DNA from: Bacillota bacterium
GTDB lineage: Bacteria; Bacillota; Negativicutes; Sporomusales; Sporomusaceae
Length of the DNA: 33,948 nucleotides
Assembly (NCBI GenBank): GCA_023443285.1
Contig: JAEZVB010000073.1
Span: forward strand, 1-33,948
Direction: 5' to 3'
Under the pieces are notes generated by a model. That model was not told the DNA's origin, made no database searches, and saw nothing but the letters and a program-made list of their open reading frames with translations. Position numbers and translations under genes: made by a program. This document shows positions 24,260 to 31,748 of this stretch, piece after piece. Position 1 is the first letter of the stretch. Each line of letters starts with the position of its first letter.

Positions 24260-25615
24260 TTAGAAGCCAAGCAATCCAAAGAAAACATAGCATACAACAG
24301 CACCGACAACTGCCATCGATAAGCCCCAGATAAGCAGGTTACGGAATAATTTTGCTTTGTCTTCATGCTCACCAGCGCAAGCGATACATAATGCGCCAAG
24401 AGTGGAAAGCGGTGAGGTATCAACAATATGGGAACCGACATTGATCGAAGAAATCATCGCAATTGCATTACCACCACCGATTTCCTTCAGTAACCCTGGA
24501 ACCATTGGCAGGAACATCGGCATTACAACACCCGAAGAACTGGAGTATGCCGAAATAATACCAGGGATAAGACCTAACCAGAAGTTAACGGTAGTCGGGT
24601 TAGAAATCGCGCCAATCATTTTGACCATGGCGTTTAACCCACCGGCTTTGTCCATAACATCAATAAGAACCGATACGCCGCAAACCATCATGATAACGCC
24701 CCAAGGCATTACTTTTACAGCAGCTTTGCTGTCGCCAGAACCTGTCAGCATCAATACGCCAGCTAATACAAAGGCGACCGATCCAACATTAGAAAGCATG
24801 TTAGCAAGCCAAACATTAGACTTAAAGAAACCTTTCAGTGCCGGCAAGCCAGGAAGAATAACCATGAGAATTAACACACCAACCATTGCCAAAGTCAGCC
24901 ATTGGTGTTTATTGAAAGGTTCGGGTTTTGGCGCCAATTCATCAATATCCAGACTGGCACCGCGTTGTTTTTGAATCCATGCCCAGCCGCCAAGAATAAA
25001 GAAACCACCAATATTAATAATCCCTTGTACAACAGTTGAGTTAAAATGAATTTTCCAAGCCAAGCCGCTCAGTTGATCAGCTGCAATACCAATACCGGGA
25101 GCCATTTTGGCAATGATACCGTTGGAAATAATACCTGTCGGCGCAAACGGCGAAAAGGCTGCGCCATTGGCTGCACCGACAACGATGAGAGTCATCAGAA
25201 AAGCTGGCATTCCTACACGCGAAGCAATTGCCATGGCAACAGGAGCCATCAAGGCACAGCCTGCGATATTACCAGGTCCGATAGTTGTTACAAAGGTTGT
25301 CAACGCATATACAATCAAGGGTATAAGAGCCGTGTTGCCTTTGCAGAGTCTAACAGAATATGCGGTTAGTTTTTCCATAGTTCCGTTGGTTTGTGCCATA
25401 CCGAACATAAAGGTTACACCAACCAAAATCATAAACAAGCTAAGTGGGAATGATCCCATAACCTTAGCGCCAGTTAGACCGCCCCAAACACCACCGACAA
25501 TGATCGCAAAGCCAATACTAAGAAAACCGACATTCAGATCTTCTTTAACACAGCTGATAAGTACAACAATTGCCAGTGCAACCATTGACATTATTGCGGC
25601 TATTGAAATTTCCAA
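24260..25615 (-). CDS. MatC-type dicarboxylate transporter (SLC13-like permease)
   Basis: A 451-residue permease with about 11-12 membrane helices. The N-terminal part (SLFMILVGVTFMFGMAQTNGT) matches the MatC_N domain of malonate/dicarboxylate carriers. The two halves show the transport motifs of the ion transporter superfamily, GAANGAAFSPFAPTGII and INVGSHIVDTSPLSTLGAL. It probably moves a C3-C4 dicarboxylate such as succinate, malonate or fumarate; which one is not shown by sequence. It starts with TTG at 25615, with GGAGG eight bases upstream. It lies just downstream of the methylmalonyl-CoA decarboxylase operon but behind its terminator, so it has its own promoter. Confidence 0.82.
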   Translation of the reverse strand: MEISIAAIMSMVALAIVVLISCVKEDLNVGFLSIGFAIIVGGVWGGLTGAKVMGSFPLSLFMILVGVTFMFGMAQTNGTMEKLTAYSVRLCKGNTALIPLIVYALTTFVTTIGPGNIAGCALMAPVAMAIASRVGMPAFLMTLIVVGAANGAAFSPFAPTGIISNGIIAKMAPGIGIAADQLSGLAWKIHFNSTVVQGIINIGGFFILGGWAWIQKQRGASLDIDELAPKPEPFNKHQWLTLAMVGVLILMVILPGLPALKGFFKSNVWLANMLSNVGSVAFVLAGVLMLTGSGDSKAAVKVMPWGVIMMVCGVSVLIDVMDKAGGLNAMVKMIGAISNPTTVNFWLGLIPGIISAYSSSSGVVMPMFLPMVPGLLKEIGGGNAIAMISSINVGSHIVDTSPLSTLGALCIACAGEHEDKAKLFRNLLIWGLSMAVVGAVVCYVFFGLLGF

Positions 25616-25856
25616 TTTTGATTCCTCCCCATCTAATTAGATTGTTTAGTATTCTGAAACAGATCATTTATGTCTTTTTACTATTCCACCTTTGTGAAAA
25701 TTAATACCCCCCTCATCAAATTTCGCCAATGACAATTTGTTATATACAAACTTATCTGAAAATTCCGCTTCTAGAAATCAAGGTTATATCAATACCACAA
25801 AGAGACATAATAACTGTTTTTTCGCTACTAATCGATAATTTTTTCAGAAAATTAAG
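25616..25856 (-). promoter_or_regulatory. Leader/promoter region of the MatC-type gene
   Basis: No credible gene lies in the 421 bases between the MatC-type gene and the OadG-like peptide gene; the distal part holds a terminator (25857-25903) and untranslated sequence to 26036. The proximal part must hold the transporter promoter. An inverted repeat, TTTGT-TATAT-ACAAA (25736-25750), is a possible operator. No clear -35/-10 pair could be chosen, and no riboswitch was recognised. Confidence 0.3.
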
Positions 25857-25903
25857 CCAAAATAATAAGACGAGGGATGGGAGCTTGTGTTCTCCCCCGT
25901 CTT
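25857..25903 (-). terminator. Terminator of the methylmalonyl-CoA operon
   Basis: AAGACGGGGGAG and CCCTCGTCTT form a stem with one mismatch (25867-25903). On the minus strand the stem runs into TTATTATTTT (25857-25866). It lies 134 bases past the last small gene, leaving a long 3' untranslated stretch. Confidence 0.75.
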
Positions 25904-26036
25904 GTATATTCAGCTTTATAAATACATCACTTTGTCAAACTAATAAATCAGGTAAATTATTACCCCTTTCATACACTGCAAATCAGTTCTAAATTTGAAA
26001 CATCAGTTTAAAATCAAGTAGATTTACGGAGATTAC

Positions 26037-26195
26037 TTAGTCATCTTCGTATTCATCATCATCATCTTCTTCAACAGGTGCCGGGAAGGCAGCATGAAGA
26101 GCTTTGGTTGCCATTATGAATACGCCGATAACGGCAAACATAGTCGGCAGAGCAATAACCATTAATGTTAACGCTTTAGAAGTTGCACTTTCCAT
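26037..26195 (-). CDS. OadG-like small membrane subunit of methylmalonyl-CoA decarboxylase
   Basis: A 52-residue peptide: one membrane helix (about 9-31, LTLMVIALPTMFAVIGVFIM) with a short external N-terminus and a strongly acidic tail, EEDDDDEYEDD (42-52). It resembles the N-terminal anchor of OAD_gamma/MmdD subunits, which hold the decarboxylase together and aid Na+ pumping. The tail that normally follows is missing; a matching soluble half is encoded at 27939-28205. The ATG has GGGGAGG seven bases upstream, and the gene starts 15 bases after the mmdB stop, so it is translated with it. Short genes of this kind are easily missed. Codon use looks normal. Confidence 0.8.
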   Translation of the reverse strand: MESATSKALTLMVIALPTMFAVIGVFIMATKALHAAFPAPVEEDDDDEYEDD

Positions 26196-26210
26196 TTATA
26201 TTTTCCTCCC

Positions 26211-27368
26211 CTATTTCGCCAGCGCCGGAATCAGGGCAAGTACTAAACCGCCAGCCACAACAGAAGCAACCTGTCCGGCAACGTTTACCCCAATAGCATG
26301 CTGGATAATGAAGTTAGTGGGATCTTCTTTAAGAGCCATTTTAGCGATTACACGACCAGACATTGGAAATGCCGAGATACCGCAAGCACCAATCATTGGA
26401 TTAATCTTAGTCGGGCTGAAGGTGTTTAACAGTTTAGCAAAAAGTACGCCGCCAACTGTATCAAATACGAAAGCTACGGCACCAAGAGCCATGATTAAGA
26501 GTACATCAAAAGTCAGGAAGCGTTCAGCTGTCATAGTACCACCAATAGTGATACCCAGAACCAAGGTAACCAGATTGGCAAGCTCATTTTGCGCGCAGTT
26601 GGAGAGGTTATCTACAACACCGCTTTCTTTCAGGAGATTACCAAACATCAAACTGCCGATAAGAGCAACCGATATCGGAGCCACTATACCTGCAATAATT
26701 ACAATCATAATTGGGAATAGGAACTTCGTGGTTTGTGAAACCGGTTCTTCACCTTCAAAACCCATTTTAATCTTACGTTCATTCGAGGTAGTAATTGCAT
26801 TAATTACAGGCGGTTGAATTACCGGAACGAGTGACATGTAGCAATAGGCGGCAACAGACAGAGGTCCCAAGAGTTCCTGGGCAAAACGGCTAGCTACATA
26901 AATAGTAGTAGGACCGTCAGCTGCACCAATGATACCAATGGAAGCGGCGTGTTCAAAATTGAAGCCTACAAGAGTTGCGCCAACTGCGGTAGCAAAAATA
27001 CCAAACTGAGCGGCAGCTGCAAACAACATAACCGACGGTCGACGGATTAGTGGTGCAAAATCGCACATCGCGCCAATCGCAATAAAGATAAGTACAGGGA
27101 ACAGTTCGTTTGCAATGCCAGCATTATAGAGTACAATGAGGAATCCTTCCTCGCCTGGGTGATTAGATACCGCAGAAGAGTGCGGTATATTGGCTAAAAT
27201 AGCACCAAAACCAATTGGGAGAAGAAGTGCCGGTTCATAGTCATGCTTTGCAGCAAGATAAATCAAGAGTGCACCGATGGCCCACATGACCACATGCTTC
27301 CAAGAAAGGCCAATGAAACCCATGAGCAGTTCGTCAAGCCACGGATACTGGTGAATCAATGCTTCCAT
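26211..27368 (-). CDS. mmdB: Methylmalonyl-CoA decarboxylase beta subunit (carboxybiotin decarboxylase, ion pump)
   Basis: A 385-residue membrane subunit homologous to OadB/MmdB/GcdB, with about nine helices. It decarboxylates carboxybiotin on MmdC and exports Na+. The region IGAADGPTTIYVASRFAQELLG carries the Asp equivalent to the Na+-binding Asp203 of OadB, and NPMIGACGISAFPMSGRV is the second conserved ion-site block. The ATG has AGGAGG 11 bases upstream. It lies after mmdC with a 130-base gap holding a hairpin, and before the OadG-like peptide. Confidence 0.95.
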   Translation of the reverse strand: MEALIHQYPWLDELLMGFIGLSWKHVVMWAIGALLIYLAAKHDYEPALLLPIGFGAILANIPHSSAVSNHPGEEGFLIVLYNAGIANELFPVLIFIAIGAMCDFAPLIRRPSVMLFAAAAQFGIFATAVGATLVGFNFEHAASIGIIGAADGPTTIYVASRFAQELLGPLSVAAYCYMSLVPVIQPPVINAITTSNERKIKMGFEGEEPVSQTTKFLFPIMIVIIAGIVAPISVALIGSLMFGNLLKESGVVDNLSNCAQNELANLVTLVLGITIGGTMTAERFLTFDVLLIMALGAVAFVFDTVGGVLFAKLLNTFSPTKINPMIGACGISAFPMSGRVIAKMALKEDPTNFIIQHAIGVNVAGQVASVVAGGLVLALIPALAK

Positions 27369-27448
27369 GTATATTTTACCTCCTATTTATGGTGTGGAAA
27401 AATCGACTTAATCTTAGATAAATTTATATTCTCTTCATAAGGGAAGGT

Positions 27449-27487
27449 AGAAATTAGTGCAGTTAATGTGTTACCGCACTAATTTCT
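27449..27487. repeat. 12-bp inverted repeat between mmdC and mmdB
   Basis: AGAAATTAGTGC and GCACTAATTTCT are perfect inverted copies around a 15-base loop, 11 bases past the mmdC stop. No T run follows on the minus strand, so it is unlikely to be a strong terminator. It may stabilise or process the mRNA and so set the ratio of the biotin carrier and its upstream genes to the membrane subunit. Confidence 0.65.
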
Positions 27488-27498
27488 GCTTACTACAA

Positions 27499-27897
27499 TT
27501 AACCGAGAACAGCCATAACCTCGCCAGGTTTAACATTTTGTCCTGCGCTTACGTTGACGGACTTAACAGTGCCATCGGCAGGAGCACCAATTTCATTTTG
27601 CATTTTCATTGCTTCAAGAATAAGGATAACGTCACCCTTCTTAACTTTGTCGCCGGCTTTAGCTACAACTTTGCTTACTTTGCCAGGCATTGGAGCAGTT
27701 ATCGGGGTATCACCAGCGGCAACTGTTGCCGGTGCAGGAGCAGCGGCTTTAGGAGCCGGAGCAGCAGGGGCTGCGGCGGGAGCCGGAGCAGCTGGTGCAG
27801 CAGCTGCTGCACGGGGTTGAGCGGCAACAGCGCCGCCTACTTCTTCCACTTCTACCTCATAAGTATTGCCATTAACGGTAACATTAAATTTTTTCAT
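27499..27897 (-). CDS. mmdC: Methylmalonyl-CoA decarboxylase gamma subunit (biotin carboxyl carrier)
   Basis: A 132-residue biotin carrier. The N-terminal strand region (1-20, KKFNVTVNGNTYEVEV) is followed by an Ala/Pro-rich flexible linker (about 22-62) and the biotinyl domain (66-132) with EAMKM, where Lys98 carries biotin. The swinging biotin takes CO2 from MmdA to MmdB. The start at 27897 has GGAGGG nine bases upstream; an ATG at 27918 overlaps that site and is unlikely. A biotin ligase must be encoded elsewhere. Confidence 0.95.
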   Translation of the reverse strand: MKKFNVTVNGNTYEVEVEEVGGAVAAQPRAAAAAPAAPAPAAAPAAPAPKAAAPAPATVAAGDTPITAPMPGKVSKVVAKAGDKVKKGDVILILEAMKMQNEIGAPADGTVKSVNVSAGQNVKPGEVMAVLG

Positions 27898-27938
27898 TCT
27901 AGCGGACCCTCCATTCATTGATGGTGTTCATATTTCGT

Positions 27939-28205
27939 TTAGGCAAATTGACGATTGTCCATTACCTTTTGCCGTCCAACATTTGCCCATTGATTACTGG
28001 TGCGATTAATCCTAACAGCGAGAGCGCCTGTTCCCATCATCGCATAGATGCTGGCAGTAATGGCGGCAATAACTTCCGGACTAATGCCCTCTGATTCAAC
28101 GACCATTGTATCTGCAGTTTCAGTTGCAGCTTCCACTGGTCTTTTCTTTTTCTTCTTAGCTTTAGGCGGTTCGGGCTTACCGAATAAGGAATCTAAAAAT
28201 CCCAC
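27939..28205 (-). CDS. MmdD/MmdE-like small subunit of methylmalonyl-CoA decarboxylase
   Basis: An 88-residue protein between mmdA and mmdC. The last 45 residues (SPEVIAAITASIYAMMG, then RINRTSNQWANVGRQKVM) match the C-terminal part of OadG/MmdD subunits and the small epsilon subunit (MmdE) of Veillonella, which bind the carboxyltransferase. The membrane anchor that MmdD has at its N-terminus is absent; instead there is a short MGFLDSLFGK start and a Lys-rich stretch (15-22, KAKKKKKR). The anchor may be supplied by the 52-residue peptide at 26037-26195. It starts with GTG at 28205, with AAAGGGG nine bases upstream. Confidence 0.8.
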   Translation of the reverse strand: MGFLDSLFGKPEPPKAKKKKKRPVEAATETADTMVVESEGISPEVIAAITASIYAMMGTGALAVRINRTSNQWANVGRQKVMDNRQFA

Positions 28206-28250
28206 ATTAACTATCCCCTTTCTTTCCTTGTGAAAGTATCAGCGAGAGAA

Positions 28251-29780
28251 TTATAGCGGAATATTGCCGTGCTTTTTAGCCGGACGCTGTTCGCGCTTGC
28301 TTGCCAACATATTGAGCGCAGTAATAATCCGCGGCCGGGTTTCTTTCGGCTCGATAACTTGATCAACGAAACCACGTTCTGCCGCTTTATACGGGGTTGC
28401 AAAGTCTTCCACATATTTTGCTGTTTTTGCTTCAGCGTCAGCATCACCACGGAAAATAATGTTTGCAGCGCCTGCAGGACCCATAACAGCAATTTCAGCA
28501 CTTGGCCAAGCCAATACCTGATCGGCACCCAAGTCCTGGGAACACATAGCCAGATAAGAACCACCATAAGCTTTACGAGTAATAACGGTAACCTTAGGAA
28601 CAGTAGCTTCCGAGTAAGCATATAGCATTTTCGCACCATGACGAATTATGCCGCCATATTCTTGGTCAGTGCCAGGCAAAAAGCCAGGAACGTCAACAAG
28701 GTTAACTAATGGCAGGTTGAACGCATCACAGAAACGAATGAACCGTGCAGATTTATCTGAAGCGTTGATGTCAAGGCAACCGGCCATATTGTTTGGCTGG
28801 TTGGCAATAATACCGACAGGCTGACCGTCAAAACGGGCAAAGCAAGTAATAATATTTTGTGCATAATGCGCATGTACTTCGTAGAACTCACCATTGTCAA
28901 CAACAGACTTAATGACGTCTTTCATGTTGTATGGCTGATTAGGATTGTCTGGTAACAAGGTGTTAAGCCCCTCGTCCATACGGTTAGCGTCATCACCAGT
29001 GTCAACAATCGGAGCATCATCCAGGTTATTGCTTGGCAAGAAGCTTAAGAGATAACGAACCTGCTGCATGCAGTCGTCATCATTTTCGGTTGCAAAATGA
29101 GCCACACCTGAAGTTGAGTTGTGGGTCATAGCACCACCTAATGCCTCAGCGGTTACTTCTTCTGCAGTAACAGATTTGATAACCTGCGGACCAGTGATAA
29201 ACATCTGACTGGTGTTTTTAACCATATAGATGAAGTCAGTAAGTGCTGGAGAATACACAGCACCACCGGCGCATGGTCCCATAATTACAGATATTTGAGG
29301 AATAACACCTGATGCCAGGGTATTTTCATAGAATATTTTTCCATAACCGGATAGAGCATCTACGGCCTCTTGAATACGAGCTCCACCTGAATCGTTAATA
29401 CCAATTAAAGGAGCACCCATTTTTAAGGCCAATTTTTGTACTTTAACAATTTTATTGGCATGCATTTCGCCCAAGGAACCACCTATTACCGTGAAGTCCT
29501 GCGCAAATACATAGACCAAACGACCATCGACAGTACCATAACCTGTAACTACACCTTCACCCGGAGATTCCACTTTCTCCATACCAAAGTTGGTGCAACG
29601 ATGCGCAACAAATTGGTCTAATTCAACAAAAGTACCTTGATCCAAAAGCTTTTCCACACGCTCACGAGCTGTAAGCTTACCGCTGGCATGTTGCTTTTCA
29701 ATACGCTTTTGGCCGCCACCTAATAAAACTTTTTCCTGGCGTTTTTTCAGGTCAGCGATTTTTTCCTGGATTGTAGCCAT
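28251..29780 (-). CDS. mmdA: Methylmalonyl-CoA decarboxylase alpha subunit (carboxyltransferase)
   Basis: A 509-residue carboxyltransferase of the crotonase-related acyl-CoA carboxylase beta family. It transfers the carboxyl group of (S)-methylmalonyl-CoA to biotin on MmdC, giving propionyl-CoA. Conserved blocks are GINDSGGARIQEAV (first oxyanion loop), GPCAGGAVYSPALTDFIYM and, in the second half, RKAYGGSYLAMCSQDLGAD. It could also be read as a propionyl-CoA carboxylase subunit, but the mmdB, mmdC and small-subunit neighbours decide for the decarboxylase. The ATG has GGAGG upstream. Confidence 0.96.
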   Translation of the reverse strand: MATIQEKIADLKKRQEKVLLGGGQKRIEKQHASGKLTARERVEKLLDQGTFVELDQFVAHRCTNFGMEKVESPGEGVVTGYGTVDGRLVYVFAQDFTVIGGSLGEMHANKIVKVQKLALKMGAPLIGINDSGGARIQEAVDALSGYGKIFYENTLASGVIPQISVIMGPCAGGAVYSPALTDFIYMVKNTSQMFITGPQVIKSVTAEEVTAEALGGAMTHNSTSGVAHFATENDDDCMQQVRYLLSFLPSNNLDDAPIVDTGDDANRMDEGLNTLLPDNPNQPYNMKDVIKSVVDNGEFYEVHAHYAQNIITCFARFDGQPVGIIANQPNNMAGCLDINASDKSARFIRFCDAFNLPLVNLVDVPGFLPGTDQEYGGIIRHGAKMLYAYSEATVPKVTVITRKAYGGSYLAMCSQDLGADQVLAWPSAEIAVMGPAGAANIIFRGDADAEAKTAKYVEDFATPYKAAERGFVDQVIEPKETRPRIITALNMLASKREQRPAKKHGNIPL

Positions 29781-29808
29781 TTAGAAAAACACCTCCATTA
29801 CTTGGGGA

Positions 29809-30258
29809 TTACTTGCGCTGCGACAGTTCTAAGAGAATACCGCCGGTAGCTTTCGGGTGAACGAAAGCAATACTGGCACCGCCAGCACCATAACGCGGGG
29901 TTTCGTCAATTAAGCGAACGCCTTGCTCTTTGAGGTCAGCAAGCGCAGCCTCAATATTGTCAACACGCAGCGCTACGTGTTGGATGCCCTCGCCATTCTT
30001 TTCAATAAATTTAGCAACTGGACCGTCTGGTGAAGTTGATTCCAGCAGCTCGACTTCGCTGTCACCACAAGGGATAAAGCAAACTTTTACTTTTTGCTGT
30101 TCAACAACTTCTTCGCCCATAGCAGTCATACCAAGTACATCAGTGTAAAATTTCTTGGCTTGTTCCATATCTTTTACGGCAATTCCGATATGGTCAACCC
30201 GAAGAACCTGGAACTTACGGGCATTAACGCCGCAATTACAATTTTGGCACATATTCAT
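29809..30258 (-). CDS. mce: Methylmalonyl-CoA epimerase with Cys-rich N-terminus
   Basis: A 149-residue glyoxalase-fold (VOC) enzyme that interconverts (R)- and (S)-methylmalonyl-CoA, linking the mutase to the decarboxylase. Two betaalphabeta repeats carry probable metal ligands in VDHIGIAV (His23), GIQHVALRVD (His94) and ILLELS (Glu144). An N-terminal extension of about 15 residues contains CQNCNC, which the usual 130-135-residue family members lack. The ATG at 30258 has GGAGG five bases upstream, so the extension appears to be translated. The gene is followed by mmdA after 28 bases. Confidence 0.92.
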   Translation of the reverse strand: MNMCQNCNCGVNARKFQVLRVDHIGIAVKDMEQAKKFYTDVLGMTAMGEEVVEQQKVKVCFIPCGDSEVELLESTSPDGPVAKFIEKNGEGIQHVALRVDNIEAALADLKEQGVRLIDETPRYGAGGASIAFVHPKATGGILLELSQRK

Positions 30259-30360
30259 ACCTCCTATTACAAATTAGATTGATTAATCCAATCCAATTAT
30301 TATGATACCACATTTTAATATCAGGTACTATAAATTCCCATTAAAATTCGAAATTTGTTT

Positions 30361-31299
30361 TTAGCGTAGTACTTGGCGCAGCAAATCAGCAACAACACTA
30401 TATGGATCTTTTTCCCGTCTTTCGACAGCTGTCACTATCGCATTGAAATCTCCACTGCTTGTAACATGCTCCAATATATATCGGCCAATTCGTTCATCAA
30501 GTAAAGCCAATAATTCGTTTTTGGTGCGTTCAGTACGACGGATGGAAAGTTGACCGGATTTTTGCAGATAACTGATATGTTCCTCAATGGCATCAATCAA
30601 CTCATCTATGCCTTCACCCTTACTTGCAACAGTGCGTTTGACCGGCGGTCGCCAGTCAACCATAGTTTGATTTAATTCCAGCATCATTTCAATTTCAGTG
30701 TTTAAGCGCTCTACACCCTCACGGTCAGCCTTATTAATAGCAAATACATCAGCTATTTCTAAAATACCGGCCTTAATAGCCTGGATATCATCACCAAGAC
30801 CAGGCACTAATACAACAATTGTAGTATCTGCGGCCTTGATTACATCAACTTCAGACTGGCCAACACCTACTGTTTCAATAAAAATTACATCTTTGCCCGC
30901 AGCATCCAATATTTTGACTGCTTCTGCTGTTTTTCTTGACAATCCACCCAAACTGCCTCTTGTTCCCATACTCCGAATAAATACACCTTCATCTAAGGTA
31001 AGCTCATTCATGCGAATACGGTCACCTAGTATAGCGCCGCCAGAAAATGGGCTGGTTGGATCTACTGCAATAATCCCTACAGTTTTACCTTGACTACGGT
31101 ACTCTTTAGCCAGTTTGTCAGTAAGGGTACTTTTACCGGCACCCGGGGGGCCGGTTATACCAATAACATGAGCTCGTCCGGTGTGAGGATAGAGCTGCTG
31201 CATAATTGCAGCAGCTTCCTCATATTCATTTTCTACAGCGGTGATGGCGCGGGCTAAGGCCCGTTTGGACCCTGCCAGCACTTGCTCAACGATGTTCAT
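30361..31299 (-). CDS. meaB: MeaB-type GTPase, methylmalonyl-CoA mutase chaperone
   Basis: A 312-residue G3E-family GTPase (MeaB/ArgK/MMAA). The P-loop GPPGAGKS is at residues 50-57. Other motifs are VDPTSPFSGGAILGDRIRM, FIETVGVGQSEVDV and NKAD. It guards loading and repair of adenosylcobalamin in the mutase. Placed directly after the small mutase subunit, it is a mutase chaperone rather than an arginine kinase, an old misnomer. The C-terminal part has the dimerisation region. The ATG has AGGTG upstream. Confidence 0.94.
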   Translation of the reverse strand: MNIVEQVLAGSKRALARAITAVENEYEEAAAIMQQLYPHTGRAHVIGITGPPGAGKSTLTDKLAKEYRSQGKTVGIIAVDPTSPFSGGAILGDRIRMNELTLDEGVFIRSMGTRGSLGGLSRKTAEAVKILDAAGKDVIFIETVGVGQSEVDVIKAADTTIVVLVPGLGDDIQAIKAGILEIADVFAINKADREGVERLNTEIEMMLELNQTMVDWRPPVKRTVASKGEGIDELIDAIEEHISYLQKSGQLSIRRTERTKNELLALLDERIGRYILEHVTSSGDFNAIVTAVERREKDPYSVVADLLRQVLR

Positions 31300-31335
31300 C
31301 TTTTTTCACCTACATATTTACACAATGCCAAATCA

Positions 31336-31728
31336 TTATTTTATGTTGGCTTTAATAAACTCAACAATATTTCCTGTCGGTGTGCCAGGAGTAAATACTT
31401 CCGATACGCCAGCCGCTTTCAGGCCAGGAATATCAGCATCAGGAATAACACCGCCGCCGACAATCAGTACATCACTCATATCTTTTTGCTTGCACAATTC
31501 AACAATTTTCGGGAACAGGTGATTATGAGCACCTGATAATAAGCTTAATGCTACAACATTTACATCTTCTTGAAGAGCCGCTTCCACAATTTGCTCCGGA
31601 GTCTGGCGAAGGCCAGTATAAATTACCTCAAAACCGGCATCGCGGAGAGCGCGGGCTACGACTTTGGCGCCGCGGTCATGACCGTCCAGGCCAGGCTTTG
31701 CTACCAATACTCTAATACGTTTTTCCAT
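31336..31728 (-). CDS. Methylmalonyl-CoA mutase small subunit (B12-binding)
   Basis: A 130-residue cobalamin-binding domain encoded as its own gene. The B12 motif DxHxxG is DGHDRG at residues 15-20, with His17 as the lower Co ligand. SLLSGAH and GGGVIPD complete the signature. It pairs with the catalytic large subunit encoded 20 bases upstream to form adenosylcobalamin-dependent methylmalonyl-CoA mutase. The split form is common in archaea and some Firmicutes; the fused form occurs in Propionibacterium and E. coli. GGAGGG precedes the ATG. Confidence 0.95.
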   Translation of the reverse strand: MEKRIRVLVAKPGLDGHDRGAKVVARALRDAGFEVIYTGLRQTPEQIVEAALQEDVNVVALSLLSGAHNHLFPKIVELCKQKDMSDVLIVGGGVIPDADIPGLKAAGVSEVFTPGTPTGNIVEFIKANIK

Positions 31729-31748
31729 CGTTGTCCCTCCTTCTCAGC

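Noticed and set aside
25729..25992. 87-codon plus-strand frame in the gap before the MatC-type gene
   Set aside because: It runs through the operon terminator hairpin, lacks a ribosome site and has low-complexity content. It is chance reading in AT-rich DNA.
27554..27820. Long plus-strand frame rich in Ala/Gly, antisense to mmdC
   Set aside because: It mirrors the Ala/Pro-rich linker of the biotin carrier on the other strand. It has no ribosome site and no family resemblance.
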